NCBI GenBank assembly: GCA_009760855.2
Contig: WPIO01000166.1
Location: forward strand, 378,501 to 442,500
From: Cristatella mucedo
Lineage: Eukaryota > Bryozoa > Phylactolaemata > Cristatellidae
DNA: 64,000 bases
Direction of reading: 5' to 3'
Under the pieces are notes generated by a model. That model saw only the letters and a list, made by a program, of their open reading frames with translations. It did not search any database and was not told the origin of the DNA. The position numbers and the translations under genes were made by a program. How positions within the stretch are numbered: the first letter of the stretch is position 1; each line of letters opens with the position of its first letter. Positions 12,000 to 26,230 of this stretch are shown here, in pieces.

Positions 12000-12970
12000 G
12001 AGCAGCCTGTTTGCCGAGAGAGATCGGGCCAAAGGGGTGTGGGAGGGGCGTTGGGGTTGGCTGCTGAGTCGGCCTGGCTTCTCCTGCCAGTGGTGAAGAA
12101 TCAGCCCTAATGTCCGAATGAGAGACGGCCACCTGCGGCAGCCATTACCGCCTGCACGTGGTCTCGTGTTCGCGAGGGCCAAACCGGAGGGCTCGCTTGG
12201 CTGAGCAGCTGCAGCTGCTCTCTGCAGCCGGTGGAGCAGCTGATGCTGTGACTGCTTCGACCTCGAGCCGAGCGCTGAGCCGGGGCTTTGGAATGGCTGC
12301 CGGATGGGAACAAGGTCGATCATTCGGGGTCGGTTGGCCCTAGGTCAAGGTCGAGCGCACCTGTGCCTCTGGCTGCCCTGAGAATGGGACTTCCTTTTGA
12401 TCGCTTGCACTCAAACGGCATTCCTGCCCCTCCCGGCTACTCGATCCCGTGCTCGTGACCCCTTGCTGACCTTTAGACTTACGAGATTAAGCCACACTGG
12501 CCGGCCCAGCATGCCTCCATGCCTGCCTGTGCCCAATCGCAATGCGATCGATCGCCAGCCACGCCCTAGGCGCCTTAGTCGCCACGCCCTAGGAGTTTCT
12601 GGCAGCCCGGAAGTGACGCCTCGGCAGCGCCTGGTCATGTGAGCCTTAGTCGCATTCCTCACTTGATTGGCCGAACGACGTTCGATAAAGGTCGAGAGGT
12701 CAATGCCGATGAGTTGATGGGAAGTCGGAAATATACGAAATGCAAGTCAGCGACTTTTCGAAGCCGAGTGCAGTGCACCGGCACAAACGATCTCGAGTTT
12801 GACTGACTAGAGGTAATTTGTCAAGGTCATTTGTCTATGATTCGGAGCAGCCTGAAGTAGCTATGCCCCCCCCCCCCGTGCATGCTTTCCCCCGGTGCAT
12901 GCTTTTTAAGTGAGACAAGAAGCGGACGAGGCCAAGCAAGCCAGCAAGCCAGTAGCTGGCGTGTTATCAA
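12000..12970. other. No gene recognised
   Basis: Unique-looking DNA with one palindrome at 12203-12220. Confidence 0.5.
12203..12220. repeat. 18-bp perfect palindrome
   Basis: gagcagctgcagctgctc is self-complementary. Confidence 0.9.
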
Positions 12971-12972
12971 AG

Positions 12973-13112
12973 CCGCCCTGGTGTGGCACAGGGGTTAAGG
13001 GTGCTCGCCTTTGACGACCGAGGTCGTGGGCTCGAGCCCCCGCGGCAGCACATCTGAAGCGCTCACGTAGGGATCGAGTTCTCTTGGGACACTGTGCAAA
13101 TCAATTATGGAA
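12973..13112 (+). mobile_element. tRNA-derived SINE, family 2
   Basis: The head is gccctggtgtggcacagggg and ttaagggtgctcgcc. Box B is gggctcgagcccc. The tail is ggatcgagttctcttgggac, then actgtgcaaatcaatta, which resembles the LINE tail. Confidence 0.8.
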
Positions 13113-13114
13113 TT

Positions 13115-13980
13115 TTTTCATTCTTTCGCCAAGCGGTTGCTGGTCTTGCCGGAAAAGCTTAAGTTTTCTGACGAAGTCTGAAGCAGCAGCAGCAGCTGCT
13201 GCAGCTGCTGCATCGGAGCGAAGACTGAGAAGACTGTAGAGTACAGTAGAAGATTAGTTTGTACTAAGAAATTAGTTTGTACTAAGACCTGTAGAGCATC
13301 TACTGCATTTCTTCTACTGCAGCCCAACTTGCCAATTGTCTGTCTGTCCACGTATCGCCTCTCGAAGTCGCTCAAAAGCATTTCGGGGAAGCGGTAGTAG
13401 CGTCGGCCCGTGTAGCCAGCGGCTCGCGAAGCTCGTCGGCAGACATCTTTTCTGCTGCATCTGGCCGAAGCGAGCGTTGCTTGTAGCGAACGCTGTATAC
13501 ACGGTATGTATTGAGGTCCGTGACGTTTATGGCTGACGTCAAAAGAATCTGTAAGGCCGTGGTGTTGGATCCACCCAGCAAGGACCAGTTTGCTTTGTTG
13601 CACGTGTCACCACCCTAAACACAAGCTCCTTTGCTCTACCTTTGTGCCATTGCAGACGACGCGACGTCTCCCGATATTTAGCTTGCGGCGCCACATCGAA
13701 ACCCGGTGACGACCACCGTGCTCACCCCGTGCCCTCCCTGACATCCGAAACCGCTTTTTCGTTGGTTTCATATTCACCAGATTTTGGCAGGGTCGACAGA
13801 GCAGCTCGTCGAATCGGAGCTCGCTGGGCTCGGAGGCCGAGAGCTGTTGAAGATTTCAAGCGAGCGCTGCCCGGCTGCCAGCGGTCGCTTGGCAGTCACC
13901 TTCTGCCTGCCGTCTGGCGCATGACACCAAACCGGTTTATCGCCTGCTGACTGCTGACGTCGGGCGACCGGATCGATGGT
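13115..13980. other. No gene recognised
   Basis: A CAG/CTG-rich palindromic patch lies at 13180-13212; otherwise nothing. Confidence 0.5.
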
Positions 13981-13984
13981 AGCT

Positions 13985-14340
13985 GATCAAAAGCCACAAC
14001 AGCTGCCCGGCCATTCCCTCCGTTAGATAGATATTAATTGCTTATGCAAGCTGACACTGCACCTGCTGCTACTAACCACATAAATCTGCATGTTGACCCT
14101 GTGCGTGTTGAATTTAACAATGTCATGCTTTATAACATTTCGAATGCTACGGTGGCTACTCATCTAGTCGTGCTTTCATTGCAGCATCTGTAAAACACCG
14201 TAAGAGTGATTCACTTTTCCGAGGGCGCTATGCAATTGTATTGCTATTATTATCATTATTATTTTCTCACCCTCCCCAGAACCTCCGTGTTGTTATTGTT
14301 ATTAAGTTATTATTATTATTATCATTATTATTTTCTCACT
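13985..14340 (+). mobile_element. LINE 3' end with doubled tail
   Basis: The 3' UTR (tgttgaccctgtgcgtg, catctgtaaaacacc) ends in gagggcgctatgcaattg and TTATTATCATTATTATT. A near copy of ttctcactctcccc plus a second TTATTATTAT tract follows, so the tail is repeated. Confidence 0.65.
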
Positions 14341-14729
14341 CTCCCCCTCCTGGAAACCACTCCCCCAGGCCTGCTGGCAGGCAGGTGTGTGTGGGCAGAG
14401 TCAGGCCGTTTTCCTAGTTTCGAGTCGGGCCACACTCGCGTCACCAAGTCATCAGCGCGTGCAACCGGCCCGGGGTCGACTTTGGCCGCTCTGCCACTTC
14501 ACGAGCAGGATAGAGGATAGAGGACTCCGCCGCCTCTCACCTTCCTCCCTCTCCGAGCCACCTTCCAATGCAGCTGTCTGCGTCTCCGGCCCTCCTGGCG
14601 GGAAGTCGGCCGGTTGTCATCGAAGCGATATCGCCCGGCCGTTCGTCGGGCTGGCGGCCATGAGCTGAACTAATTCGATCACGTCTTGGCTGGCTGCCGC
14701 CTGCCTCGGCGGCGGCTGCGGCGACTGGC

Positions 14730-14808
14730 TTGGCTGGCTGCCGCCTGCCTCGGTGCCGCCTGCCTCGGTGCCGCCTGCCTCGGTGCCGCCTGCCTCGGTG
14801 CCGGCTGC
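14730..14808. repeat. 15-bp minisatellite
   Basis: Four to five copies of tgccgcctgcctcgg. Confidence 0.9.
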
Positions 14809-15030
14809 GCGCCGTCGCTCGCCTCCGTCGTCCTCTGCACCGGGCGAGAGGCCGAGTACCCGGCTGCAGGAGCCCTCGCATCGCACTCGGGCCGCCGCCA
14901 TTTTTTCGGTTCGACTCTTGACCGGGCGCTCGCGGCGGTTCGCGCACACTCTCTGGCTTCCGGTGCACTCGGCAATGGCTGCCGGCAGGCGGCCGCACGC
15001 TTCGAGTCGGCAATGGCCGCCGGCGTCACC

Positions 15031-15038
15031 TATAAAAG
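15031..15038 (+). promoter_or_regulatory. TATA box of a candidate promoter
   Basis: TATAAAAG lies in a GC-rich block, with an E-box-like cacgtg at 15055. A stem-loop begins about 40 bp downstream and a strong donor (ctgga|gtgagt, GT at 15157) about 125 bp downstream. There is no ATG between about 15040 and the donor. This would make a non-coding first exon. It could serve the KLF gene, because exon 2 begins two bases before an ATG, but no link is shown. Confidence 0.35.
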
Positions 15039-15070
15039 TGGCTCTTGGGAGGACACGTGCAGAGTGCATC

Positions 15071-15123
15071 CGGTCGGTGCGACCGCTGCCACCACCACGT
15101 GGTGGCAGGGGTCGCACCGATCG
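15071..15123 (+). other. Stem-loop in the putative leader after the TATA box
   Basis: Positions 15071-15094 pair with 15100-15123 across a 5-nt loop. The stem is 24 positions with one mismatch (15085/15109) and one G-U pair. It lies where the first transcribed bases would be. Confidence 0.7.
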
Positions 15124-15742
15124 TTGGCCGGCCGTGTGCTGCCGCTGCCGTCTGGAGTGAGTGCCCAGTAGTTTTCTGGAACGACTGGGCTCAGCCCGGG
15201 GTTGGGGCGGGGTTGGGACTGGGCTCAGCCCGGGGTTGGGGACGGGGTTGGGGGGGGCTGGGCGGGGGGGGGTGTGCTGCGAGACTCGGGTCTGGCTCTC
15301 TGCTCCTCGGGCTGCCGGGCGTGTTTGGCAGCAGCAGCAGCAGCAGCTGCAGCAGCTCGAGCAGTGCTGGGCTGCCCCGGCTCTCCTCACTTCCATCTTC
15401 CTAAGCGCTGGTCGCATGCCAAGTGGAGCATGAATACAAAGGCCATTCTCGCGAGCCGGGTCGGCTTACGCTGGCTGCTTGCAAGCTGGCTGAAAGCCTC
15501 CCGAGCGAGCAGGCTTGCTCAGCCTGCCTGCCCTGCTGCCGGCCTTTCGAGAGTCGGCGTTGGTTTCAGCCGCGAGATGTCGATCGAACCGTTTGAACAA
15601 TGCAGCCGCTGCTGTCGGTCTGCTAACGTCTCGGCGGCGGCCGGCGTCTGCTGGTGGCTGCTACTCCTTACAGCCAAGCCATTGCAACTCGGCCTGCCTG
15701 CCGCGGCAGGGGCCGAACCTCTATTCACAACTACCCAGCCTC

Positions 15743-17720
<1,978 letters not shown>

Positions 17721-17749
17721 TCTACAGGTTAGTATAGAGGATGCTTGAA

Positions 17750-17951
<202 letters not shown>

Positions 17952-18067
17952 TATACAGAATTTTGCAAGTGTACACACACACACAGACACACAGAGGCAC
18001 GCCCACACACAAGCACACACGCATAAATGCTGAAAAACGGTGCTAGTAAATTCAGGTTTGTTTGTAT

Positions 18068-18122
<55 letters not shown>
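18068..18122. repeat. (CA)n microsatellite
   Basis: About 27 CA units, complementary to the GT tract 120 bp upstream. Confidence 0.97.
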
Positions 18123-18127
<5 letters not shown>

Positions 18128-18379
18128 GTAGGTATACACACAACTGAACTGTATATATAATTTCCACTCCCGAGGGCATCGTTGATGTCGTTCTCCTCGA
18201 CTGAAGGGCCGAATGACGTCAGGTCTCCCGTTGGCCCGCGGTCGCAGTATTTAAAGTATAAATAACTATCCTGTTTTTGTTTGGCAAGCTTGGTTTGCAG
18301 TAAAGGTGAAGCAAGGGCCGCGACAAGCACAGTTGCCTAGTCTACTTTTGGCCTCCTTTTTGGCTTTAATTCCTTCCGG

Positions 18380-18520
18380 TCCAGAGGGTGAAGGTGCTTG
18401 CCCTTTAAGGCAGCGGTCGTGGGCCCTGCAGTGGGGCGCTCCTTTATTGTCCACTGCAAGCAATGGTTATAGCCGGTAAGGCTCTTCTGCTGCTATATAA
18501 ATGAGGCTGTGTGACTAGCC
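18380..18520 (+). mobile_element. Diverged family 1 SINE
   Basis: cactgcaagcaatggttata and gccggtaaggctcttctgct, then tatataaatgaggctgtgtg. The tRNA head is degraded. Confidence 0.65.
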
Positions 18521-18524
18521 AATC

Positions 18525-19390
18525 GTTAACTTTCTAAGAAGTGCCCCATTCTTTCGTCAACCTTTAGCTAGAGCTGTGCTGCACTGGTGCGAGCAGGTGC
18601 GAGCAGGGGGGTGGGAGGGGCTGAGGAAGCCGAGGGTCAGGTCCCCAGCGAAATCAGTAGCTGGTGACCTGATGCAAAAATCGTAAACGTATTTCGAAGC
18701 TCCTTAAAGGCTTCCTTAAAGGCTAGGATCCATAGGAAAGACTGCGCTGCTCCCAACTTGGAGAGATTTTAACCGGAGCGGCTGCAGCGCCTCGGAAGCG
18801 GAAGTAGAAAAGCTTCGCTTCTGACACGCCCGCGGAATGAGCTCATTCGGATCAGACAGCCAATGGCCATACAATAGCCAATCGCCGCAGCCGCTGCACT
18901 AGTTGAAAAACAAGTCGCCATCGCTCTGGTTCCACAGCCCTCCTAGTAGACTCTAGGAGGTCCCCCCCCAGTGGTCCTCTCAGCAGGCCACCCCCTAGTG
19001 GGCGGCCGGTGGAACCAGAGTGCACTCTGCACTCTGCACTTCTGCACTCTGCACTCTGCTCTTCCAGTTCGGTGGGATTCGGGAGGGGAGCCACACAGCT
19101 CCATCTATCTATCTATCGGTATTTCGATCGGCTTCGTAGTACTGAGAGCCTCGCTCGCGGCGACTCGCTGTTGATTTCTCCCTTTCCCCCTCCCCTCCCC
19201 TCCCCCCCCGTGTCGTGACTCCCGTGCGGTGCTTGAGACTGAGCAGTGGGCAAGCTCCAGTGGGCAGCGCTCGGCAGAGCGCTGCCTGACAATCGTTGTC
19301 TGCTGCTGCTGTTGCATTAGCCTTTTTCTTCTGCTCGCTCGCTCGCACTCTTCGATAGTTGCACACGCTTAAATAGCTATTTAATTATCA
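18525..19390. other. No gene recognised
   Basis: Only the TGCACTC heptamer array stands out. Confidence 0.5.
19018..19060. repeat. Heptamer repeat TGCACTC
   Basis: About six imperfect copies. Confidence 0.85.
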
Positions 19391-19394
19391 AATC

Positions 19395-19720
19395 ATTAAA
19401 TCAATTATAATTGGGCACTAGATATTTCGCATGTCGAGGTTCGGCAGCTACGAAGCTCATGACAGACAAGCCTAGCTGCAGAGTGTTGCACCAGCTGCAA
19501 GAGCATAAGTGCACCGGCCGGTAGACCAGCAAGCAGTGAGTTACAGAAGTCAAGACGGGATGTCACGAATGCACGGACCAATTTATAAGCATTCACTCAT
19601 TCACTCATCGTGGTATCCCTGTCTAAACAAGCTCGAATTTTAGCAGTGTCGTGTAGCTGAAAGTAGGCAGACATGACTGTGGAGCGGATGTGGTCGTCTA
19701 ATGAAAGGTCACATTAAGCA
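19395..19720 (-). mobile_element. LINE ORF2 C-terminal fragment
   Basis: The minus strand reads LVRAFVTSRLDFCNSLLAGLP, split here as LVRAFVTSRLDFCN and SLLAGLP, then LLQLVQHSAARLVC. The 3' end is missing. Confidence 0.75.
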
Positions 19721-20039
19721 TTAAATTGTGCAAGCTTAAATGCCTGCATGCTGGTGAAATTAAGGCCCGGCTTGCTGCTTGGTCGTTTAGCCTCATTCTC
19801 GTGCTCAGTGACGATCTCAAAAGTACCCGGTATCGTTGGCCTATGATACTTTATTAAGCTATGGCAACAACTTAGCTTGGGCATGTTTCCAGCTGAATAT
19901 CCACCTATTTGCCCTTACCCCCGAAACCACGTCAGTGGTAGTAGCTTTCTGCCGTGCCGTCTGCCCGGTCTGCATGTTTTTGGGTTTCGGTCCGGCCGTT
20001 TTCTGTTCTGTTCTGTCTCATCGTCGTCGTCATCACTCA

Positions 20040-20470
20040 GCTGAGCGATGACCATTCACCTATGCCTCGTACAGACCTCAAATCCTTTGGAGACCATGCC
20101 TCTAGTTCGTAAGCTGCCAAAGCCTGGAACTCACTTCCGACTGGCGTCACGACATCTCCTGACTTGACCGCATTTAAAAAGAAGCTAAAAATGCATCCAT
20201 TTATCACGGCATCCAGTGGGTCCATGCGATTCATCCTTTGCGCGCTCTCGAGTGCTGAGACTGTGCTGCTGCGTGCTGGCACTAACCATATCTGCATGCT
20301 AACCCTGTGCCCCTGTCACCTCTGGTTGTCATTACGCGTACTTCCACCAACCATTCGATCGTGCTTCCTTTGCAGCAGGTGATGTAGTGCCCAAAAAAAG
20401 AGATCGATTTGTCTGAGGGCGCTTTATCAGATGTAGCGAGATCTCTCTTAATCTTATTGTTATTATCATT
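20040..20470 (+). mobile_element. LINE 3' end
   Basis: The + strand reads TDLKSFGDHASSS, then KAWNSLPTGVTTSPDL and TAFKKKLKMHPF, followed by the 3' UTR. The tail is ctgagggcgctttatcagat, then TTATTGTTATTATCATTA. Confidence 0.8.
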
Positions 20471-20474
20471 ACAA

Positions 20475-22875
20475 CCGGCGTAGACCTAGACATGACACCA
20501 TGTACACGTGACAACAACTTAGCTCAGCTTGGGCATTTTCCGAGCGGAGCTGAACATCCAAGGTTTGCTTTATGCCCCGCCCCCAGACCCGGTGTCTTTT
20601 GAGGTCGTGCTTCGCGCTCGTCAAAAGTGCCACCCACCACTTGCTGCCGAGTTGCTCAGTGTGGACATTTGTGCTGAGTGAATCGATCGCAACGTGCTGG
20701 GAACGCTGAGCCCACCGTCGTGACGCGTGACAGCAGCACGCCGTCGCTTACCGGCTGATTGCAGCTTCTCTCGTTTGCAGCATCTTCATCTGGACGCTTC
20801 GGTGTCGCGAGGACAGCTTCGTGTGGTCACTTCGTGTCGACGCACTTTTCGCGGGTTTCGCTCAATTCAAGGTGCCGTGGGCAGTGTCGCTTGCAGCCGC
20901 CGGGTCGCCACCTTGCAGTCCAATTCGCACCTGTCTGCATTTGTGTGTGCGCGGCTTTGCCGGCGCTGCTTCTAAAACCGAGCTGATTGTGACGCCGACA
21001 CCAAAGCTGCAGCATCTAGCTCATAGAGAGGCATTGCTTGATCGTTTCTGAAAGCTGCCGGGCGGTAAAGGGGTAAGGGGTAAAAGGGCTGAGCAGACTC
21101 GGGCCCAGCACGTAACTGTGGGCTCAGCCAGCGGCCGGAGACACGCTGCTGTGCTCTCCGAGAACGTCTGAAGATTGGTGGAAAACGATGCAGCCAATGA
21201 ATGGCCTTGACTTTTTCGCCTTCCAGTCGGCAGAAAGAGAACTGCCGGCAAGTTCTGCTGACAGCTGCCAGCAAGGTCCTCGGGCAATGGATGCGCTCGT
21301 TCGATCCGACCCTCTTCATCGCGGATGTCGCCCTTGCCCTCCCTCAATTTCAACCACGCTGCTGCTGCTGCCGCAGCAGCAGCTGCTGCTACTCTGCTTC
21401 TGCAAAAAGGGTGGCAACCATTTTTTTAGCTTGCGGTCGTCCTGTCGTATCAATTGGGACTGTGTCATTAACTGGCAGGTTTTAAAGTCAGTTAGTAGGC
21501 GCTTGGGTAGGCCCAGCGGCTGCCCCGACAGACAGCTTCCATACCTGTCAGGATGTCAATCTCAACTGATGATGGACGACCCCCGACTGAAACTAGGCCG
21601 ACGATGCCGGCTGTGGCAGGGCCGTGGCCAATGTATCGAAGCGCCAGCCGGCGGTGGCGCTGGAAAGGAGCAGAGGTGGAAATAAATCGAACCAGGTAGA
21701 GCAATGCCAGCTGGGTTTCTCATCGGGATCTCTACGTTGGCACTCCCGATCAGCTCGGAGGTATAATGACACTTATGATTGAGCCACTGACCTTTGGAGC
21801 CTCTGAGTGGCCTGACTCGGCCAGCAGATGCTCGGTCAGACGAGTCAATGCAGGCAGCTGGCATCGGTCCTGTCCTACTCTGCGGTTGCTGCTGCATCAG
21901 GCCGTCGCTTGCTAGCTCTCAGCCAGGCAGCCGCTCTGACTCACGTGGCTCGGACTGGAGAGAGGCAGCGCCAATGTACCAAGGAAACCGCGAACTCATC
22001 AATGCGTCCAGGCAATTCCTAGCACTTCAATAGTGGCTCGATAGATATGCCGTTAAGAGGACGGCTTAACGGTTTCTGGCCCCAGCCCCGGTGCCCCCTC
22101 TGCCCTCTGCCCTCTGCGTTGCCACAGCCCCGGTGCCCATGGCCCGTCGGTGCTAGCGAAGGGGCAACGTCGACGTTGGGCGAATAAGGAATCCGAGAAA
22201 TTCAGCCTGCTCGCCCCCTGCCCTCTCTGCCCTCTGCCCTCTCTGCCTCGACTGCACCGTCGGTGCCCGAAAGCTGAGATGCGAAATTTAATGGGAGTGC
22301 TTCAGATCTCGTCCTCGGCAACAACAAGAGCTATTGGAGTATACAGCAGCAGCAACGGCGAGCCTTTTTCAGTCAATCAAAGGGCAGTTTTCTTTTTTCT
22401 TTTTTGTTTTATTTATTTTTCCTGTACTTTTTATTATTTCTATTTAGTGGTTCATATGTAGCCGCTGCTAAGCTAGACGAACTTTTGGGGGGGGGGGTTA
22501 AACAAAAAATGACATTCGCCAACGATGTTCAAATGGCCAAACGAAAGCAGACTCGTTTGGGAAGGAAAATCAACCGAGCTCTAGAAAGAAGAAAGTCAGG
22601 CAGGAAAGAATGGCTGCTATGTCCTTTAAGGACGGGTCGCATTTCTTATTTTACCCCTACGAGCAGAAGTTGAAGACCTTCACCGGAGATGTGTTTTGGC
22701 GGTTGACATGTTATTAGTGTTATATTCTTTGTCATCGGTGAACTGCGCTGGCTCCCAATCCAGTGAAGGGGAGGTGTTATTGACTTCACAAAATCCTTGC
22801 ACTCGCTCGGAATTTCATAACAATCCTCCACCGTCTTGCGCTGATTTGTACCGCTCACTTTGTGGATCTCTGCCT
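20475..22875. other. No gene recognised
   Basis: CAG/CTG-rich patches at 21360-21395 and a G-run at 22487; no conserved frame. Confidence 0.5.
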
Positions 22876-22879
22876 CTCC

Positions 22880-23060
22880 CATCACCTGCCAGATCTGGCA
22901 ATTTGTGACCTCTAAACTCTTGCATCAAGACCTTTGGAGACCGTGCTGTGGTCGGTTCCTACGGGCTTACAGCCTAGACTGTCTTTCCTACTGACACCGT
23001 GCGACTTGCCTACATTAAAGGCCAGGCCAGGGGTCTGCCTGTTCCTTCATCACATCGCAT
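22880..23060 (+). mobile_element. Diverged LINE 3' fragment
   Basis: tcaagacctttggagaccgt resembles the LKSFGDRA region of LINE ORF2, in a decayed frame. The call is weak. Confidence 0.35.
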
Positions 23061-23499
23061 GCTTTGTTCAAGATTTAGACAAGATGTCGGATGCCTTACG
23101 AGCCATTCCCTTAATCTGGGAGGGGATGCTATGTCACGTGACATCTGTAACTTGTCGCATACAGTAGATCGTCCTGCCTAAGCCATCATATCTTCCTGGT
23201 TGTTGCAATAAGATGGCAAACTTCATCTGCAGATTGCCTTTTGTGAATGGTGAAGCTGCCGCATCGCATCCCTTCCGTCCGAGCTTTACTCGCTCGCTAT
23301 CGTCAAATCGACTTCTCTCGCACGTTCTCTGCCTGGCCCACAGTTCGCTGCATGCACTCTTGCATCGGCCTTGACCTGTCCGAACTTGTTGCTCCTCGCG
23401 CGTGTGCTCTCGCAGCACCAGCTCCAGCTGTTCCATCTGCTCTATCTGCTCCTCGAGCTCTTCGCCTTCTCCTCGGCGTATAGTCTGCTATAGTCTGTC

Positions 23500-23720
23500 C
23501 CTCGAACTACATTGAAAACCTTTTGGTGGTCGAGCCTTCAGCACATGTCCACCAAAAGTCCGGAACTTGCTTGCGGCTACGGTCACTGCCTGCAATGACA
23601 TCGCTACATTCCAGTCTCAGCTAAAAACGCAACCGTTCCTGTCGTCTCCCGGGTAAACTCGTCTTTCCTCACTCTTTTGCACTTTGTACTGTTCAGTGCA
23701 TATTACTAGCCAGAGGTCCT
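23500..23720 (+). mobile_element. Diverged LINE 3' fragment
   Basis: The frame reads SPKVRNLLAATVTACNDI, then ATFQSQLKTQPF. This is the end of an ORF2 of another LINE lineage. Confidence 0.5.
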
Positions 23721-23775
23721 ACTAAATGGTGGCAATGAATGTCTTTTTTGTTTGATTTAGCACATAGGCATAAGA

Positions 23776-24640
23776 TAATAATACTAACAATAATACGTTA
23801 TATATTGCACCCTCGGTGTACTCAGTCTTTTTCTAGGCGCTTTACATTTGCTGCAAAGGGAGCACGGTCGGATGGTTAGTGGTGGCATTCTCAATAAACA
23901 ACCAGAATAACATGGTTAAGGCACAGGGTCAAGTCAGGAGATTTCGTGACGCAAGTCAGAAGTGAGTTCCAGGCTTTGGGAGCATACGAGCTAAAGGCAC
24001 GGTCTCCAAAGGAAATGAGATTTGTACGAGATATGGGTAAACGATTAGATTCCGAGCGAAGCAAGTGGTACGATGATTAGCCTTCTGGGGGGGGGGGGTA
24101 GATCTGATAGGTAGGCTGGAGCCAAGAATGATGGGACCTAAAAGTGAGCGACAAAACCTTGAAGTCGATCCGTCGCTTGACTGGTAGCCAGTGCAGGTCG
24201 GCGAGAAGTGGAGTAATGTGGCAACTGCAACGCTCACGACAGACAAGCCTAGCTGCAGAGTTTTGCACAAGCTGCAATCGCCTGATCGCACATGCTGGTA
24301 GGCCAGTAAGCAGTGAGTTGCAGAAGTCAAGACAGGATGTCACAGATACATGGACCAATTTAGACGTGGTATCCTTATCTAAACAAGCCTGAATTTTAGA
24401 AATGTTATGTAGCTGAAAGTAGGCAGACTTGACTGTGGAGCTGATGTGGTCTTCTAATAAAAGGCCAATTTGGAACAGGGCACATACATTTCGTGTAGAT
24501 TCAGCAGCAGATATGCTGGCAGTGCCGATTTTGAGCTTTAATCTTTCTAATTTCAGAGTCACACTTGGTTTGCGCAAAACTAGAAATTTGGTTTTATCAT
24601 CATTCAATGTAATGTAATGTATCTCCGTCTGTAACTCCAC
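23776..24640 (-). mobile_element. L2/CR1-type LINE, 3' portion
   Basis: The minus strand encodes the C-terminal end of a LINE ORF2, with SCLDFCNSLLTGLP, LQLVQNSAARLVC, HITPLLADLHWLPVKRRI and FKVLSLTFRS. It then runs through a 3' UTR to a TTATTA-type tail at about 23776. The frame is broken near the end by a G-run at 24088-24097. The copy is 5'-truncated. Confidence 0.85.
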
Positions 24641-24930
24641 AAAGCCATAAAGACTATGTGGGTGTTACGCAGGAGAGTTTTTGCAGCGCACTCACAGCCG
24701 AAGCGGCTTTCGGTACGCATTCGGTAGCCAACAGACTTCGTCTCACACAACAAAGAGAAAGTGTGAAGCATAGCAGAGTCAGGAGAGCAGTTGAGGTAGT
24801 GAGTAGAATGGAAGTAGCAGCTCAGGACCGCTGAAAAGCATGAGCCATAGTCGGCAGTAGGAGAGTAGTGGTCGTTTCGTAAGAATTGTGGACGCGAGTT
24901 CCACAGTCTAGGACCTGCAGAGCTAAAGCT
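24641..24930 (+). repeat. Unclassified dispersed repeat
   Basis: Positions 24641-24770 (ctccacaaagccataaag, tgggtgttacgcagga) recur diverged at 1660-1740 and, inverted, at 43110-43230. The rest of the stretch is not recognised; it separates two LINE pieces. Confidence 0.5.
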
Positions 24931-24934
24931 TCAG

Positions 24935-26230
24935 TGGCCAACGGTCTTTAAGTGGAGGAATGGAACAGCTAATTGATTGTCCACACAGGACCCGAGGGCG
25001 CGAACAGGCTGAAACTGATGCAGCAGTTCAGCTAGGTACGAATGAGCCAAGCCGAGGCTGGCCTTGTGTAAGGAGGTTTGCTGCCATCCGTGTGCGGATG
25101 TCATCGATACATGCAGCAAGGAAGGCTTGAGAGAATTCGACGTGCTGGAGGGCTGGGAGATAGAAAAAAACACCGAGTGTCATCTGTCATCTGTCATCTG
25201 CATAGAAGTGAAAGCCCAGATTGTGAAAGCCTGGCAATCACATCGGCTATAGCAGTCGTTCTCAACCTTTGAGTCGCTGCTCCTTTAGGGGTTGAACGAG
25301 CCTTTCACAGGGGTCGTCGAAGACCATCAGAAAACACGAAATTCCACATTTCGCACAAAGTAATTTTACGGTTAGGGGTCACCACAATCTGAAAACCTTT
25401 ATTAAAGGGTCGCGGCATTGGGAGGGTTGAGAACCACTTCGCGAGAGGTAGAGTATAAACCGTGGAAAGAGCCGGACCTAGCGCCGAGCCCTGAGGTACC
25501 CCATATTTCAGAGGTTCCTCGGATGATCTTTGTCCAATCACTTCAATGCTCTGGAGCCTCCCACTGAGATAGGACCTGAGCCACTGCAGTGCAGTGTCAG
25601 CGATGCCCAGGCGAGATGAGAGGCGCGCTAGAAGAACTTGGAGATAAATAGTATCAAAAGGGGCTGAAAGAGCAAAACAAGCAGAAAGACTATGAAAGTC
25701 TGTATTCCTAAGTAGGTCATATATATTATACACCCGAAGCAATGCCGACTCGGTGCTGTGATTAGCTCTGAAACCAGACTGGAACTTACTACAAGGCTTG
25801 AAGTTTCAATATATGAGTTCAGCTGGTCTGCCACGTCGTCTTGTTCCAGTGTCTTTGATAGGATCGGTAGAAGGGAGACTGGGTGGACGTTGCTCAAGTT
25901 CTCTTGGTTTAGTGTCGCTCTCTTGAGTAGTGGCCTCACTGCAGCCTTTTTGAAAGATGCTAGGACATGATCTGAGGGTAATATCATATTTCCTATGTTG
26001 GTTTTGCATGGCAGCTGCAGATCAATGCAACGTAGAAACAGGACAGTGGGAACAGGGTCCAAAGGACTTGTTGTCTTCTTTAGTTGGGATATGAACCTCG
26101 GGACAATAATGTAGGCATTGAGGTGCTGCATGGATTTAAGGGACACTATTCCAGGAGGGATGCTGCCATCTTAGGGATGACTCCCTGCTCTTGTCTCTCT
26201 TGTTGACAAAGAAGCTAGAGAAGTGATCAT
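24935..26230 (-). mobile_element. L2/CR1-type LINE, reverse transcriptase region, decayed
   Basis: On the minus strand the pieces read, 5' to 3', TSPLDPVPTVLF, VRPLLKRATLNQENLSN, PVSLLPILSKTLE and ADQLNSYIE (RT N-terminal blocks). Then come APFDTIYLQVLLARLSSRLG, LQWLRSYLSGRLQSIEV and GVPQGSALGPALSTVYTLPL. The YADD part is destroyed by the hAT insertion at 25253-25439. The copy continues to DIRTWM-like sequence near 25080. Frameshifts break it into several pieces. Confidence 0.85.
25253..25439. mobile_element. Non-autonomous hAT element resembling SPIN
   Basis: The ends are inverted repeats: cagtcgttctcaacc at the left and ggttgagaaccactt at the right. Internal motifs include cctttcacaggggtcg, aagaccatcagaaaacac, ggggtcaccacaa and attaaagggtcgcggcatt. 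I recall these from the SPIN family of hAT transposons. The length, 187 bp, is that of an internally deleted copy. It interrupts a LINE: the flanks continue in the uninterrupted copy at 26950-26980. The 8-bp flanks (ggctatag and cgcgagag) match at 5 of 8, as for an aged target-site duplication. It has no coding capacity. Confidence 0.8.
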
